From Syntrophorhabdaceae bacterium (GTDB lineage Bacteria > Desulfobacterota > Syntrophorhabdia > Syntrophorhabdales > Syntrophorhabdaceae), in contig JAGOOA010000028.1 of the NCBI GenBank assembly GCA_017992765.1, positions 1 through 33,157 of the forward strand: a stretch of 33,157 nucleotides of DNA. Direction: 5' to 3'. Position 1 is the first letter of the stretch; each line of letters begins with the position of its first letter. A program made the translations under genes and the position numbers. Under the pieces are notes generated by a model that worked only from the letters and a program-made list of their open reading frames with translations, was not told the DNA's origin and did no database searches. Positions 23,469 through 31,787 of this stretch are shown piece by piece.

Positions 23469-23496
23469 TTGTTATTTGTAAGAGCTGTGGGATAAT
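23469..23496 (+). promoter_or_regulatory. Promoter for the P1-family hydrolase
   Basis: TTGTTA (23469-23474), a 16-bp spacer and GATAAT (23491-23496) preceded by TGG, giving an extended -10 (TGnGATAAT). Predicted start near 23503, 80 bases before the ATG. Confidence 0.5.
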
Positions 23497-23582
23497 GTAA
23501 GACAGAGGTAAGAAAATCGGTTCTTCAGGAACCATCAACCTACACGTTCAAGAGCTTCTTAGTTCGTGGACAATAGGAGAGC

Positions 23583-24572
23583 ATGGAGATGAGACATATC
23601 GACCTTTTAGGGATAGGAGGCATTAAGGTTGGGCACGCGCAGGATCTAAAGGCGGCCACCGGCTGCACTGTCATAATCAGCGAAGAAGGGGCAACGGCTG
23701 GAGTAGACGTGAGGGGCGGCGCTCCTGGAACCAGGGAAACCGACCTGTTGAACCCGGTCAACCTGGTGCAAAAGGTTCACGCGATCATTCTGGCCGGAGG
23801 GAGCGCATTCGGGTTAGATGCCACCGCCGGAGTTATGCAATACCTTGAGGAAAGAAAAGTCGGATTCGACGTTCAGGTCACCAAAGTCCCCATCGTTTGC
23901 GCCGCGGCGCTCTTTGACCTTACGATCGGAGATTACAGGATCAGGCCGGATAAAGCAATGGGGTACCAGGCATGCCTGAATGCAGGTTCTGCGGAGTGCG
24001 AACAAGGCGCTGTTGGCGCAGGCACAGGGGCTACAGTGGGCAAGATCCTGGGCATGCACAGGGCTATGAAGAGCGGCTTGGGATGTTATGCCCTTGAGGT
24101 GGAAGACCTGAAAGTCGGCGCCATGGTAGCGGTAAACTGCCTGGGCGATGTCGTGGATCCTCTTTCGGGAAAAAGGTTGGCCGGTCCGCTTAATGAGGAT
24201 ATGCAGACCCTGGCCGATACCGAAGAGATCATGATCAGCTCATACTCTGACAAAAAGAACCTTTTCAGCGGCAACACAACCATCGGCGTTGTGGCTACAA
24301 ATGCCGCCTTCACAAAAGCGCAGGTGACCAAGCTGGCCTCCATGGCTCAAAACGGATATGCAAGAACCATGAGGCCCGCTCATTCAATGTACGATGGTGA
24401 TACGATATTTGCCATGTCGACCGGCAGCGTTGAAGCAGACTTAAGTGTCGTCGGCTTGCTTGCGGCACGGGTTATGGAAAGGGCCGTGATCGCAGCGGTA
24501 AAGAACGCCCGATCACTCTGCGGGCTCAAGTGTTATACTGACCTTAACCCTGAAGGAGCAACCAGGGGCTGA
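23583..24572 (+). CDS. P1-family peptidase / DmpA- and NylC-like N-terminal nucleophile hydrolase
   Basis: A 329-residue Ntn-type hydrolase. It opens LLGIGGIKVGHAQDLKAATG and has VDVRGGAPGTRETDLLNP and ILAGGSAFGLDATAGV, the family's characteristic N-terminal signatures. The self-cleavage and nucleophile site is SGNTTIGVVATNA (about N231-T232), matching the Asn-Thr cleavage of NylC; DmpA uses a serine at this place. Family members are aminopeptidases or amidases acting on small peptides, beta-peptides or nylon oligomers after autoproteolysis into two chains. A ribosome site (AGGAGA) lies close to ATG 23583; ATG 23589 is also possible. It is monocistronic with its own promoter. The substrate is unknown. 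Confidence 0.9.
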   Translation: MEMRHIDLLGIGGIKVGHAQDLKAATGCTVIISEEGATAGVDVRGGAPGTRETDLLNPVNLVQKVHAIILAGGSAFGLDATAGVMQYLEERKVGFDVQVTKVPIVCAAALFDLTIGDYRIRPDKAMGYQACLNAGSAECEQGAVGAGTGATVGKILGMHRAMKSGLGCYALEVEDLKVGAMVAVNCLGDVVDPLSGKRLAGPLNEDMQTLADTEEIMISSYSDKKNLFSGNTTIGVVATNAAFTKAQVTKLASMAQNGYARTMRPAHSMYDGDTIFAMSTGSVEADLSVVGLLAARVMERAVIAAVKNARSLCGLKCYTDLNPEGATRG

Positions 24573-24636
24573 GCCGGACGCATTCCTCTTATAATCTTAA
24601 TCGTGGCAGCTGTCTGTTTTTTTAATGAAAAAACAT

Positions 24637-24665
24637 TTGAAAATTTATAAAGTGCGTTATATACT
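24637..24665 (+). promoter_or_regulatory. Promoter of the modABC operon
   Basis: TTGAAA (24637-24642), a 17-bp spacer and TATACT (24660-24665): five of six matches in each hexamer. Predicted start about 24672, leaving a leader of about 150 bases before modA. Confidence 0.6.
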
Positions 24666-24678
24666 ATCGGGAACAACG
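24655..24678 (+). promoter_or_regulatory. ModE-like operator overlapping the mod promoter
   Basis: CGTTATAT-N8-GAACAACG covers the -10 box and start site. The E. coli modA operator, as I recall it, is CGTTATAT-N8-ACATAACG with the same 24-bp length. The left half here is identical and the right half agrees at five of eight positions. An alternative reading is the imperfect palindrome at 24671-24688 (14 of 18). No modE gene is in the window. Confidence 0.4.
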
Positions 24679-24824
24679 ATTGTTGTACGGAAGAGTCGAC
24701 CCGCTTTCTAATAAAACCCGGCGCCGTAACAACCCGAATGCTGTTCAGCGGAACCCAGTCATCCGCGGGCACAGATAAGGCAGTTATGTGAACGAAAATG
24801 AAACAAAGAAAGGAGGAAGTATAT

Positions 24825-25577
24825 ATGAAAAACATTATTTGCAGCTTATTTCTGGTTTTAGCCGTTCTTATCTCATGTGCAATGCCTGCCCATGCAGGCG
24901 AAGTCAATGTCTCCGCTGCCGCAAGCATGAGAGACGCAGTGAATGAGCTCTCGGACGCTTTCGCGAAAAAAACTCCCGGCGTTACCTTTCAGAAAAACTT
25001 CGGCGCTTCCGGTGCAGTGGCGAAGCAAATCGAAAACGGCGCCCCCGCCGATTTGTATATTTCAGCCAACGTGAAATGGATGGATTATTTGAAAGAAAAG
25101 AAACTGGTCGTTACGGCGAGCATATCTATCCTTGCTTACAACGAAGTGGTCTTTGTGGGTAAGCCCGGTCTGAAGGTCACGAGCTTGAAGGATGTGGTGG
25201 ATCTTGAAAAGATCGCCATCGGCAGCCCAAAGAGCGTCCCTGCGGGCCAGTATGCCATGGAGGCTCTACAAAAGGCCGGCATTGACAAACAGCTTGAAAA
25301 CAAACTGGTTATGGCAAGGGACGTCCGTGAATGCCTGTTGTATGCCGACAGGGGTGAAGTGAACGGCGCTTTCGTATATAGGACGGATGCGGTGGAGATG
25401 GCAAAGAACGTAAAGATCCTCTTCACCGTACCACAGGAGCTCTACTCCCGGGTAACCTACCCCGTAGCACTGACGATCGCAGGAAGCAAGAAGGCTGATG
25501 CTGCTGCGTTTCTCAAGTTCCTCCAGTCTTCCGAGGCAAAAGTGATTCTTGAGAAACATTCTTTTGCGACACAATAA
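24825..25577 (+). CDS. modA: Molybdate ABC transporter substrate-binding protein
   Basis: A 250-residue periplasmic receptor for molybdate (and usually tungstate). The signal peptide (ICSLFLVLAVLISCAMPAHA) is followed by ModA hallmarks VNVSAAASMRDAVNELSDAF, FQKNFGASGAVAKQIENGAP, ADLYISANVKWMDYL, IGSPKSVPAGQYAMEALQKA and GEVNGAFVYRTDA. Ser residues in AASM and GASG are in the positions that bind the oxyanion. Start 24825 has AAGGAGGAAG 6-7 bases upstream; an in-frame ATG at 24798 lies before that site. First gene of modABC, 8 bases ahead of modB. Confidence 0.95.
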   Translation: MKNIICSLFLVLAVLISCAMPAHAGEVNVSAAASMRDAVNELSDAFAKKTPGVTFQKNFGASGAVAKQIENGAPADLYISANVKWMDYLKEKKLVVTASISILAYNEVVFVGKPGLKVTSLKDVVDLEKIAIGSPKSVPAGQYAMEALQKAGIDKQLENKLVMARDVRECLLYADRGEVNGAFVYRTDAVEMAKNVKILFTVPQELYSRVTYPVALTIAGSKKADAAAFLKFLQSSEAKVILEKHSFATQ

Positions 25578-25585
25578 GAGGCTAT

Positions 25586-26272
25586 ATGCCGGGCTTCACC
25601 CATGCCGATTACTCAGCCATTCTGCTGTCCGTCAAAGTGGCAACGGTGGCAACGCTCCTGTCTCTTCCCTTCGCCTTTGCCGTCGCCTACCTCATGACGT
25701 ACCGGCGGTTCCGGGGAAGGACTGCCCTTGATGTGGCCGTCAACCTTCCCTTGACCCTGCCGCCTGTGGTGATCGGCTACCTCCTGCTTATCCTGCTCGG
25801 CCAGCAGGGCATTGTCGGGAAACTATTGCTGCAGCCCCTCGGCATCAAGCTGATCTTTACCTGGAAGGCGGCAGTAATTGCCACATCGGTGGTCGGCTTT
25901 CCTCTCATGGTCAGGTCAATACGTACCGCAATGGAGGCGATTGACGAGCGGCTTGTCCAGGTCTCCCGGCTTCTTGGCGCAGCGATGCTCGATCGCATTA
26001 TTACCGTCATCCTGCCCCTTTCGGTCCGTGGGATCATAGCCGGCTCGGTGCTTATGTTTGCCCGCGGACTTGGGGAATTCGGCGCCACGGTAATCGTGGC
26101 GGGCAACATCCCCGGCGTCACCCAGACCATCCCTCTCGCCATCTATGAATACGCTAGTTCACCCAAAGGCGATGTCATGGCGCTGAGTCTTTGCGCCATC
26201 TCCATATGCATCTCGGTCGTCGTACTCGTCTTTCATGAATATCTTGGCAGACGCATCGTGAGGAGGGACTAA
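25586..26272 (+). CDS. modB: Molybdate ABC transporter permease
   Basis: A 228-residue inner-membrane permease. It has about five transmembrane helices (ATVATLLSLPFAFAVAYLMT, VVIGYLLLILL, AAVIATSVVGFPLMV, and two C-terminal). The cytoplasmic coupling loop RLLGAAMLDRIITVILPLSV followed by GLGEFGATVIVAGNIPG is the ModB/CysT EAA region. ATG 25586 has GAGG upstream. It lies between modA and modC with 8- and 2-base gaps, so the three genes form one operon that imports molybdate for molybdenum enzymes. Confidence 0.95.
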   Translation: MPGFTHADYSAILLSVKVATVATLLSLPFAFAVAYLMTYRRFRGRTALDVAVNLPLTLPPVVIGYLLLILLGQQGIVGKLLLQPLGIKLIFTWKAAVIATSVVGFPLMVRSIRTAMEAIDERLVQVSRLLGAAMLDRIITVILPLSVRGIIAGSVLMFARGLGEFGATVIVAGNIPGVTQTIPLAIYEYASSPKGDVMALSLCAISICISVVVLVFHEYLGRRIVRRD

Positions 26273-26274
26273 AG

Positions 26275-27333
26275 GTGGAGCTTCGCGTTGCGGTGGAAAA
26301 GAACTTTGGCAGATTTCTGCTTAATGCGGACCTGTCAGTCCGGGGAAAGCGGATCGGCATCTTCGGCCCGTCGGGGGGCGGCAAGTCGACCCTGGTTGGC
26401 CTCATCGCCGGACTATCCAAGCCCGACAGGGGCATCATCACCCTCGACGGAGAAATCCTTTTCGACAGCAGTTCCGGGATAAATGTGCGCACAGAGGACA
26501 GGCGCATGGGCATGGTCTTCCAGCGCCCCAGCCTGTTTCCCCATCTCAATGTAAAGGGGAACCTCCTCTACGGCTATAAGCGTTGTGCGCCCGAAAACCG
26601 CAAGATCGTTTTCGGCGACGTGGTGGAGGTCTTGAACATCGGCCGCTTGCTCGATAGCGGCGTGAAGAAGCTTTCCGGGGGCGAGAAGCAGCGGGTGGCC
26701 ATCGGCCGGGCAGTCCTCGGCAATCCGCGCCTGCTGCTGCTCGACGAGCCCTTGTCGGCCCTGGACGACAGCCTTAAGTTCCAAATCGTCCCTTTTCTGA
26801 AAAACGCCTGCGAAGCCTTTGGCATCCCGTACCTCTTTATCTCCCATTCGTTGCTGGAGATACGGATCATGACCGATCAGGTTCTCAACGTCGTCAACGG
26901 TCGCATTGTCGGCCAGGCGACGGCGGAGGCTCTTGTGCGCTCGCGGATGGGTGACAGCATGGCGGGATATATGAACCTCCTGCGGCTGTCGGCGCCTCGC
27001 CAGGTAGATGCGCTTTATGCTTATATGTGGGGCGGGCAACAACTGGTCACCGCGTCCGGCGACGACCGGCCGGAAGGCCTCTTCGAGCTCTCATCAACCG
27101 ACATCATGCTCTTCAAGAGCCATCCGGAGGCAATCAGCGCCCGTAACCTGCTGAAATGCAGGGTAGTGGGCACGTTCCAGGCGGGCAACAGAGTCGGCGT
27201 CGACCTCGACTGCAACGGCGATGGAAGGCTCGTAGCGGAGGTTGTCAGGCAGGCAGCCGACGAATTGGGCGTCAGGGCGGGAGCTGAAGTCTATGCCGCA
27301 ATCAAGTCAACGGCGTTTAGGAAGCTTGGCTAA
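26275..27333 (+). CDS. modC: Molybdate ABC transporter ATPase with C-terminal TOBE domain
   Basis: A 352-residue ATPase. Walker A is GPSGGGKSTL (about 31-40), followed by MGMVFQRPSLFPHLNVKGNL, signature LSGGEKQRVAIGRA, Walker B LLLLDEPLSALD and the switch His in LFISHSLLEIR. The last 65 residues (SARNLLKCRVVGTFQAGNRV...) form a TOBE/Mop molybdate-binding domain typical of ModC. The start is GTG at 26275, 2 bases after the modB stop, with AGGAGGG upstream. Length is normal. Confidence 0.95.
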   Translation: MELRVAVEKNFGRFLLNADLSVRGKRIGIFGPSGGGKSTLVGLIAGLSKPDRGIITLDGEILFDSSSGINVRTEDRRMGMVFQRPSLFPHLNVKGNLLYGYKRCAPENRKIVFGDVVEVLNIGRLLDSGVKKLSGGEKQRVAIGRAVLGNPRLLLLDEPLSALDDSLKFQIVPFLKNACEAFGIPYLFISHSLLEIRIMTDQVLNVVNGRIVGQATAEALVRSRMGDSMAGYMNLLRLSAPRQVDALYAYMWGGQQLVTASGDDRPEGLFELSSTDIMLFKSHPEAISARNLLKCRVVGTFQAGNRVGVDLDCNGDGRLVAEVVRQAADELGVRAGAEVYAAIKSTAFRKLG

Positions 27334-27351
27334 CTCGTCATATATAACACA

Positions 27352-27383
27352 ACCAGAACGGACCATACAAAAGCTATACAGTT
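27352..27383 (+). repeat. Dispersed 32-bp intergenic repeat, copy 2
   Basis: ACCAGAACG then ACCATACAAAAGCTATACAG, 18 bases after the modC stop. It matches copy 1 at 27 of 32 positions and shares the core TACAAAARCTATACARTT with copy 3 (31830-31847). Confidence 0.6.
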
Positions 27384-27549
27384 TCTTAATGTGAATGGAT
27401 TGCTTCCCGTTATCGGCCATGTCTTAAAATGAAGAAGGCGCTGAATTTCTAACCGTAATATTTGTAGATGCCTGCTCCATGATCATGATAGAATCACAAT
27501 TATTATCTTGCGCTCCTGCATTGCGGGGGCGCTTTATCGGGAGAGGACG

Positions 27550-28776
27550 ATGAAGAGATGCGGCGATCCAACTGTCAGGCCGGACAGGAAAGTAGCTCGT
27601 TCCGGTATCGATACCATTCTTTGCCCGATGCTGATCCTGGCATTGATAGCCTCCCTCAGCGCCTGTAACCTGCATCCTATTTCGAGATCGCTTACGCGGT
27701 ACGGCTATATGGATACTGCCGGGCGTGTCGTGATCCAGATGGAATTCAAGGACGCCCGAGCCTTTTCAGAGGGGTTGGCGGCCGTGGAGGTCGATGGAAA
27801 GTGGGGCTATATCGACCGCAACGGACAGATGGTGATCCAGCCGCAATTCCACAAAACCAGGGCCTTCAAGAATGGCAGGGCGCTGGTTGAAGTTTCACCC
27901 GATAGCTGGCGGTATATTGACCGTACCGGAAAGATCGCCATCGACACCGCTTTCAAATGGAGCATCTATGCCCGCGACTTTTCCGAAGGCCTTGCTGCGG
28001 TTTATATCGATGGCCGTGATCGTTTTGAATGTTTGTCCAGCGTGAGCCAAGGTGTCAGGGAACGATATAACGACAGCAATTCCTATGTGTCATCGCAGTT
28101 CTGCGGACGGTGGGGTTTTATCGGCCCGACCGGCGCTTTTACCATCGAGCCGCAGTTCATTGAGGCCTTCAGCTTTTCGGATGGCCTCGCCGCGGTCAGG
28201 GTGCGCAGCCGGGACGTTGACGACCAAAAGCGTTGGCTGTACGGCTACATTAACCACACCGGCGATATGGTAATTGCACCACAGTTCGAAGCGGCATTCG
28301 ATTTCTCCGACGGCATTGCCCGTGTCGTCATCGACGGCCGCAGGGGGTTCATCGATAAGACCGGGAAAAGGCTGACGGAGGCGACATTCGACGATGCCAA
28401 AGACTTCCACGAGGGGCTGGCCCAGGTCAAGATCGGGGACCGGTGGGGCTATATCGATAAGACCGGAAAGATTGCGATCCCGGCCGAATTCACGATGGCC
28501 GGCAGATTTTCAGAAGGGCTGGCCGCCGCGAGACGTTCGGGCATACTCGGAGGGTACATCGACCGAACGGGCACCATGGTCATCAGCGAACAGTTTGGCG
28601 TGGCATGGGCATTTTCCGATGGGCTTGCACGCGTGAAGATCGGGGACGGCCGTGGGCTCTTCGACAACTGGGGGTATATCGACAAGTCCGGCAAAGTCGT
28701 CATATCCCGCACCCTCAAGGCAGGATGGCCCTTCAGCGAAGGGCTTGCATTAGTTGGGAACGGCGGGCTGATTTAG
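27550..28776 (+). CDS. WG-repeat lipoprotein
   Basis: 408 residues. The signal peptide ends SLSAC, a lipobox-like site followed by NLHP. Nine WG-type repeats follow, each about 40-45 residues with a (W/Y)GYIDxxG turn: YGYMDTAG, WGYIDRNG, WRYIDRTG, WGFIGPTG, YGYINHTG, RGFIDKTG, WGYIDKTG, GGYIDRTG and WGYIDKSG. Each repeat ends FSEGLAxV or similar. WG repeats form small beta units arranged as a solenoid or propeller and are thought to mediate binding at the cell surface. Start 27550 has GGGAGAGG upstream; the frame is open to 27508 without a site. It stands alone after modABC. Confidence 0.88.
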   Translation: MKRCGDPTVRPDRKVARSGIDTILCPMLILALIASLSACNLHPISRSLTRYGYMDTAGRVVIQMEFKDARAFSEGLAAVEVDGKWGYIDRNGQMVIQPQFHKTRAFKNGRALVEVSPDSWRYIDRTGKIAIDTAFKWSIYARDFSEGLAAVYIDGRDRFECLSSVSQGVRERYNDSNSYVSSQFCGRWGFIGPTGAFTIEPQFIEAFSFSDGLAAVRVRSRDVDDQKRWLYGYINHTGDMVIAPQFEAAFDFSDGIARVVIDGRRGFIDKTGKRLTEATFDDAKDFHEGLAQVKIGDRWGYIDKTGKIAIPAEFTMAGRFSEGLAAARRSGILGGYIDRTGTMVISEQFGVAWAFSDGLARVKIGDGRGLFDNWGYIDKSGKVVISRTLKAGWPFSEGLALVGNGGLI

Positions 28777-28965
28777 CGAACCCAGCTCAGCGATCGTTTC
28801 ACGAATAGCGATGTTTGCGTTACTTCATTTCGACCGGCAATTAAGTCTATTGCGAAAGCCCAACCTGATAGCCTTGCAGGTGTCATCAATAACCACGGCC
28901 TTAACACACCGGCCTTGTTGCTTACGATATTGGCAGCGATGAGCGTGCAGGGGAAAAGATAACGC

Positions 28966-28993
28966 TTGCAAACGTTCTGCACGTTCTTATAAT
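28966..28993 (+). promoter_or_regulatory. Promoter in the 28.8-29.2 kb gap
   Basis: TTGCAA (28966-28971), a 16-bp spacer and a perfect TATAAT (28988-28993). It would drive the decayed ORF at 29051 and the Cys-rich gene at 29237. From the WG gene stop to here (28777-28965) no gene or clear signal is seen. Confidence 0.5.
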
Positions 28994-29050
28994 AATTATC
29001 TTAAAGCACACAGGCTTCTTCCGGTGGAGCCCGTGAGAGGAAAAATGACA

Positions 29051-29130
29051 ATGAAAAAATGCTGCTTGTTATGGCAACAATAACCCTCCTGCTGATGCGT
29101 GCCTTCCCAAGCGGAGCGTGGCAGTATTAA
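29051..29130 (+). pseudogene. Frameshifted remnant of an exported-protein gene
   Basis: With a good ribosome site (GAGAGGAAAA), ATG 29051 reads only ten codons. One base shift in the A-run at 29054-29059 opens MLLVMATITLLLMRAFPSGA then WQY and a stop at 29130. This matches the signal peptide of the gene at 32461 (MKRFPLVMATAALLVVYSSS then GEAWEV), including LVMAT and the xGxAW end. It looks like the decayed 5' end of a paralogue. Confidence 0.45.
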
Positions 29131-29236
29131 AAGGCAAGACGGGAAGCCATGCGGAAACGGACCACACAAGCATTGACCCGCTGGCATGAAAGAGATTGAT
29201 TTACGCAATTTCAATAATGAAAGGAGGAAAAGGAGA

Positions 29237-29575
29237 ATGAAAATTCCATTCAAGGGTCTCTGTTCTTTAGCAATAGCCGCAGCGCTCATGGCCGCGTATT
29301 ATGCCGCGGATCACAAGCAGGCAGGTAAATGTCCATACCCCCCGTATTTTACAAAATTTACCAGCATTTTTATGCCGGGTAGCGCCAATGCAGGGTCTGC
29401 ATGCATAGCCTGCACGGCCTGCAATGATACAGTGATATTTAATGGCTGGGAGAAATGTATGCAAACGTGTATCCAGGTCTTAGGATCGGCTCAGGTACGT
29501 GAAGGCGTCTCAGGCCACTGTCAAGTGATATGTAACGAGGCGCGCGACGCAGTAAAGAAGAATTGCGGGAACTGA
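29237..29575 (+). CDS. Small exported Cys-rich protein with twin CX3C motif
   Basis: 112 residues. The N-terminal signal or anchor helix is FKGLCSLAIAAALMAAYYAA. The exported part has CIACTAC (CX2CX2C) followed by KCMQTC and HCQVIC, two CX3C motifs about 20 residues apart, and a final C. Twin CX3C spacing is the signature of helical-hairpin proteins stapled by two disulfides, but no family is recognised. Start 29237 has AAAGGAGG and AAGGAGA upstream; the longer frame to 29186 has no site. It stands alone behind the promoter at 28966. The following 290 bases hold no gene. Confidence 0.7.
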   Translation: MKIPFKGLCSLAIAAALMAAYYAADHKQAGKCPYPPYFTKFTSIFMPGSANAGSACIACTACNDTVIFNGWEKCMQTCIQVLGSAQVREGVSGHCQVICNEARDAVKKNCGN

Positions 29576-29866
29576 CTCCCACGGTATGGCCATCTTTAGC
29601 ATTCCCTCAACGGGCCATCCCTGCTTGCCTTAGTGTTGCGATGATCCGTTCCGGTTTATTGGGGGGCAGGCCATTTTTCTTATTTTCCTATTTCATACAC
29701 AATTCCGATCCCTAATAAAAAATAGCTGAACTGCGACATAACATGTGATACAAGTATTGAGAGGAGAATAGATCGGTATTATGTAAAAATGAAAAAATGG
29801 AGCAGCTCCCGTTTCAACCGGGCACCCTTCTGGTCCCACAAACAAAATAGTGAAAGGAGAAAATAT

Positions 29867-30895
29867 ATGAAATTTTATATGCTGGTTGGATTTATATTCA
29901 TCACATTAATGGGAACCGCCACGACAGAGGCCATATCTGCGGATCCAGGCAAAGATAATCGTCAAAGCCAGCCGGCAGTCTCCGACAAATGCAAGGAGCT
30001 GACAAGCAGGCTGGATATCGATCTCAAGGAAGTCGTGCAGGCTGGTTGTCAACCTTCACAGGCACAGATCTCCAAGCTGATGGACAACCCCGTGGGCAAC
30101 CTTGTGGTCGTAGCCAACCAGTTCAATTGGACTCAACTCAAGGGCCCCAATATTAAGGGGAGTAAGGATGCCTATGTTTACAAACTGACCCCCACTTTCC
30201 CGATACCCCTCGGCGAATCCTGGAACCTGATCAACCGGCCGGTTTTTTCCTTACCCAGCGTCCCGGTGAAGAGAAAGGTCGGCAAGCTGATCGGGATGAG
30301 CGCGGGAGAGATCATACACCAGCCGGCCCTTTTTTCTACGGTCCGCGATCCCTTCGGCCGTACGACGGGATTTGGGGACCTTGCCTATGTCGGGTTGTTG
30401 TCGCCGAAAAAGCCTGACAAGGTCGGGGAGGGGATATTCATCTGGGGCATAGGCCCGGCCCTAATCTTTCCTACGGCAAGCGAAGACGTCCTCGGCCAGG
30501 GCAAGTATCAGGCGGGGCCGGCGGCGGTCGCAGCTTATATCGGGAAGGATTGGGTGTTCGGCCTCTTCCCGCAGCATTGGTGGTCCTACGCGGGCGACAG
30601 CGATCGCGCCAGTACGCGCGCATCAAACATTCAGTACTTCATTTACTATAATATCACCAGCACCGTAAAAATTGGCATGAGCCCGAATGTCACCATCGAT
30701 TGGAATGCTGCCGGGGGAGATATGGTGACGCTCCCGGTAGGGCTGGGAATCAACTGGATGGCCAAAATGGGGAAGCTTCCGGTGCGCATGGGGATCGAGG
30801 GGTATTATTCGGCTATCCACCCTGAGAACAGCATGGGTTCGCGCTTGGGCTTGCGTTTTACGTTTACTCCGGTAATCCCGACTTTCCTGTTTTAA
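29867..30895 (+). CDS. Outer-membrane beta-barrel protein (transporter-like family)
   Basis: 342 residues. The signal peptide (MLVGFIFITLMGTATTEAIS, then AD) is followed by a short linker with two cysteines (DKCKELTSRL, QAGCQPSQ). The rest is a beta-rich body typical of a conserved outer-membrane family: NLVVVANQFNWTQ, YVYKLTPTFPIPLGESWNLI, GFGDLAYVGLLSPKK, FIWGIGPALIFPTASEDVLG, GKYQAGPAAVAAYIGKDWVF, NIQYFIYYNIT and a C-terminal aromatic LGLRFTFTPVIPTFLF as barrel proteins need. Homologues are often called neuromedin U or phenol-degradation MetA-like, without proven function. Start 29867 has GAAAGGAG upstream. Confidence 0.8.
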   Translation: MKFYMLVGFIFITLMGTATTEAISADPGKDNRQSQPAVSDKCKELTSRLDIDLKEVVQAGCQPSQAQISKLMDNPVGNLVVVANQFNWTQLKGPNIKGSKDAYVYKLTPTFPIPLGESWNLINRPVFSLPSVPVKRKVGKLIGMSAGEIIHQPALFSTVRDPFGRTTGFGDLAYVGLLSPKKPDKVGEGIFIWGIGPALIFPTASEDVLGQGKYQAGPAAVAAYIGKDWVFGLFPQHWWSYAGDSDRASTRASNIQYFIYYNITSTVKIGMSPNVTIDWNAAGGDMVTLPVGLGINWMAKMGKLPVRMGIEGYYSAIHPENSMGSRLGLRFTFTPVIPTFLF

Positions 30896-31054
30896 CAAGC
30901 CGCTTGGGCCTTAGTAATACACAATTTGCGGCCTATTATGGAGATTCATAAAATATAGATACCTTTTATCAGCAACTTTTTTGGTGATCGTTCATTTTGA
31001 TGTTCGTTTAATATGCTTGCCTTGTAGATACCGCGTTATTCACGCCGACATAGG

Positions 31055-31621
31055 CTATTTTACTGATGCGGGCGCAAAGAGCGACAACACGCCCAGCAAA
31101 ATGAACAGCGCGGCAGCTATCCAGTGCATTATTTTCATATTGATCCGATGTGTCAGTTTTTCACCTACCCATACCGCCGGCACATTGGCGATCATCATGC
31201 CAAGCGTTGTTCCCATGACGACCGCGACCAATGAATCGTAGCGGGCAGCCAGGGCTATTGTCGCCAATTGGGTCTTATCGCCCATCTCGACAAGGAAAAA
31301 GGCGATCAGGGTGGTAACAAATACACCTGCACCCCTCAGCTTCTGATTCTCATCCAATGTATCCGGTTTCAGCGCCCATATCCCGAACGCAAAGAAAGAG
31401 ATGGCCACGATCCATCTGATGGTTTTCGGGGAAACAAGAGAGGCTAGCCAGGCGCCCACATAGCCGGCAAAAAAATGATTGGCGAGAGTGGCGAAGAGGA
31501 TCCCCAGGATGATCGGCACCCTGTGCTTGAGTTTTGCAGCAAGAACGAATGATAAAAGTTGTGTCTTGTCGCCCATCTCTGCAAGTGCGACGATCGACAT
31601 TGACAGGAAAAAGGATTCCAT
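31055..31621 (-). CDS. TMEM165/GDT1 (UPF0016) family manganese exporter
   Basis: A 188-residue inner-membrane cation transporter with six predicted helices in two repeats. Each repeat carries the family motif E-x-G-D-K-T: AEMGDKTQLL (E15) and VEMGDKTQLA (E112). Bacterial members such as MneA of Vibrio export Mn2+. Here the role is strongly supported by a manganese riboswitch directly upstream. GGAGG sits 5 bases before the ATG at 31621. It is monocistronic and converges on the beta-barrel gene across 159 bases without a clear terminator. Confidence 0.92.
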   Translation of the reverse strand: MESFFLSMSIVALAEMGDKTQLLSFVLAAKLKHRVPIILGILFATLANHFFAGYVGAWLASLVSPKTIRWIVAISFFAFGIWALKPDTLDENQKLRGAGVFVTTLIAFFLVEMGDKTQLATIALAARYDSLVAVVMGTTLGMMIANVPAVWVGEKLTHRINMKIMHWIAAALFILLGVLSLFAPASVK

Positions 31622-31643
31622 TGGGCCTCCTTACGATCAAAAT

Positions 31644-31694
31644 AAAAAAGCGAGAGCCAAGCCGGCGTTATAATGCCGGCCTGAAGCTCTCGCT
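31644..31694 (-). terminator. Riboswitch-controlled intrinsic terminator
   Basis: On the minus strand AGCGAGAGC (31694-31686) pairs with GCTCTCGCT (31657-31649), with an inner GCCGGC/GCCGGC stem, followed by a run of T. The 5' arm overlaps the aptamer core and P1, so ligand binding and termination exclude each other. Confidence 0.8.
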
Positions 31695-31776
31695 AATTGA
31701 TCCTATTGACCAACGGCAAGGCCAGGCCCGAAGACCAGTATGTTGACCTTGCCTGTTTAGCTACTCCCCTTCAGGG
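31680..31776 (-). promoter_or_regulatory. yybP-ykoY manganese riboswitch
   Basis: Reading the minus strand: CCTGAAG (31775-31769, P1), AGGGGAGTAGC, GGTCAACA, GGGCCTGGCCTTGCC, GCGAGAG and CTTCAGG (31686-31680, P1 partner). This order and these segments are the consensus of the yybP-ykoY Mn2+ aptamer. It lies 59 bases ahead of a TMEM165-type exporter. P1 formation sequesters the terminator's 5' arm, so Mn2+ should turn the gene on. Confidence 0.88.
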
Positions 31777-31787
31777 ATTGTGTATAA

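Noticed and set aside
24672-24824. Molybdenum-cofactor riboswitch in the modA leader
   Set aside because: The leader has a few complementary GC stretches (CCCGC / GCGGG) but I could not match the known Moco motif; a covariance search would be needed.
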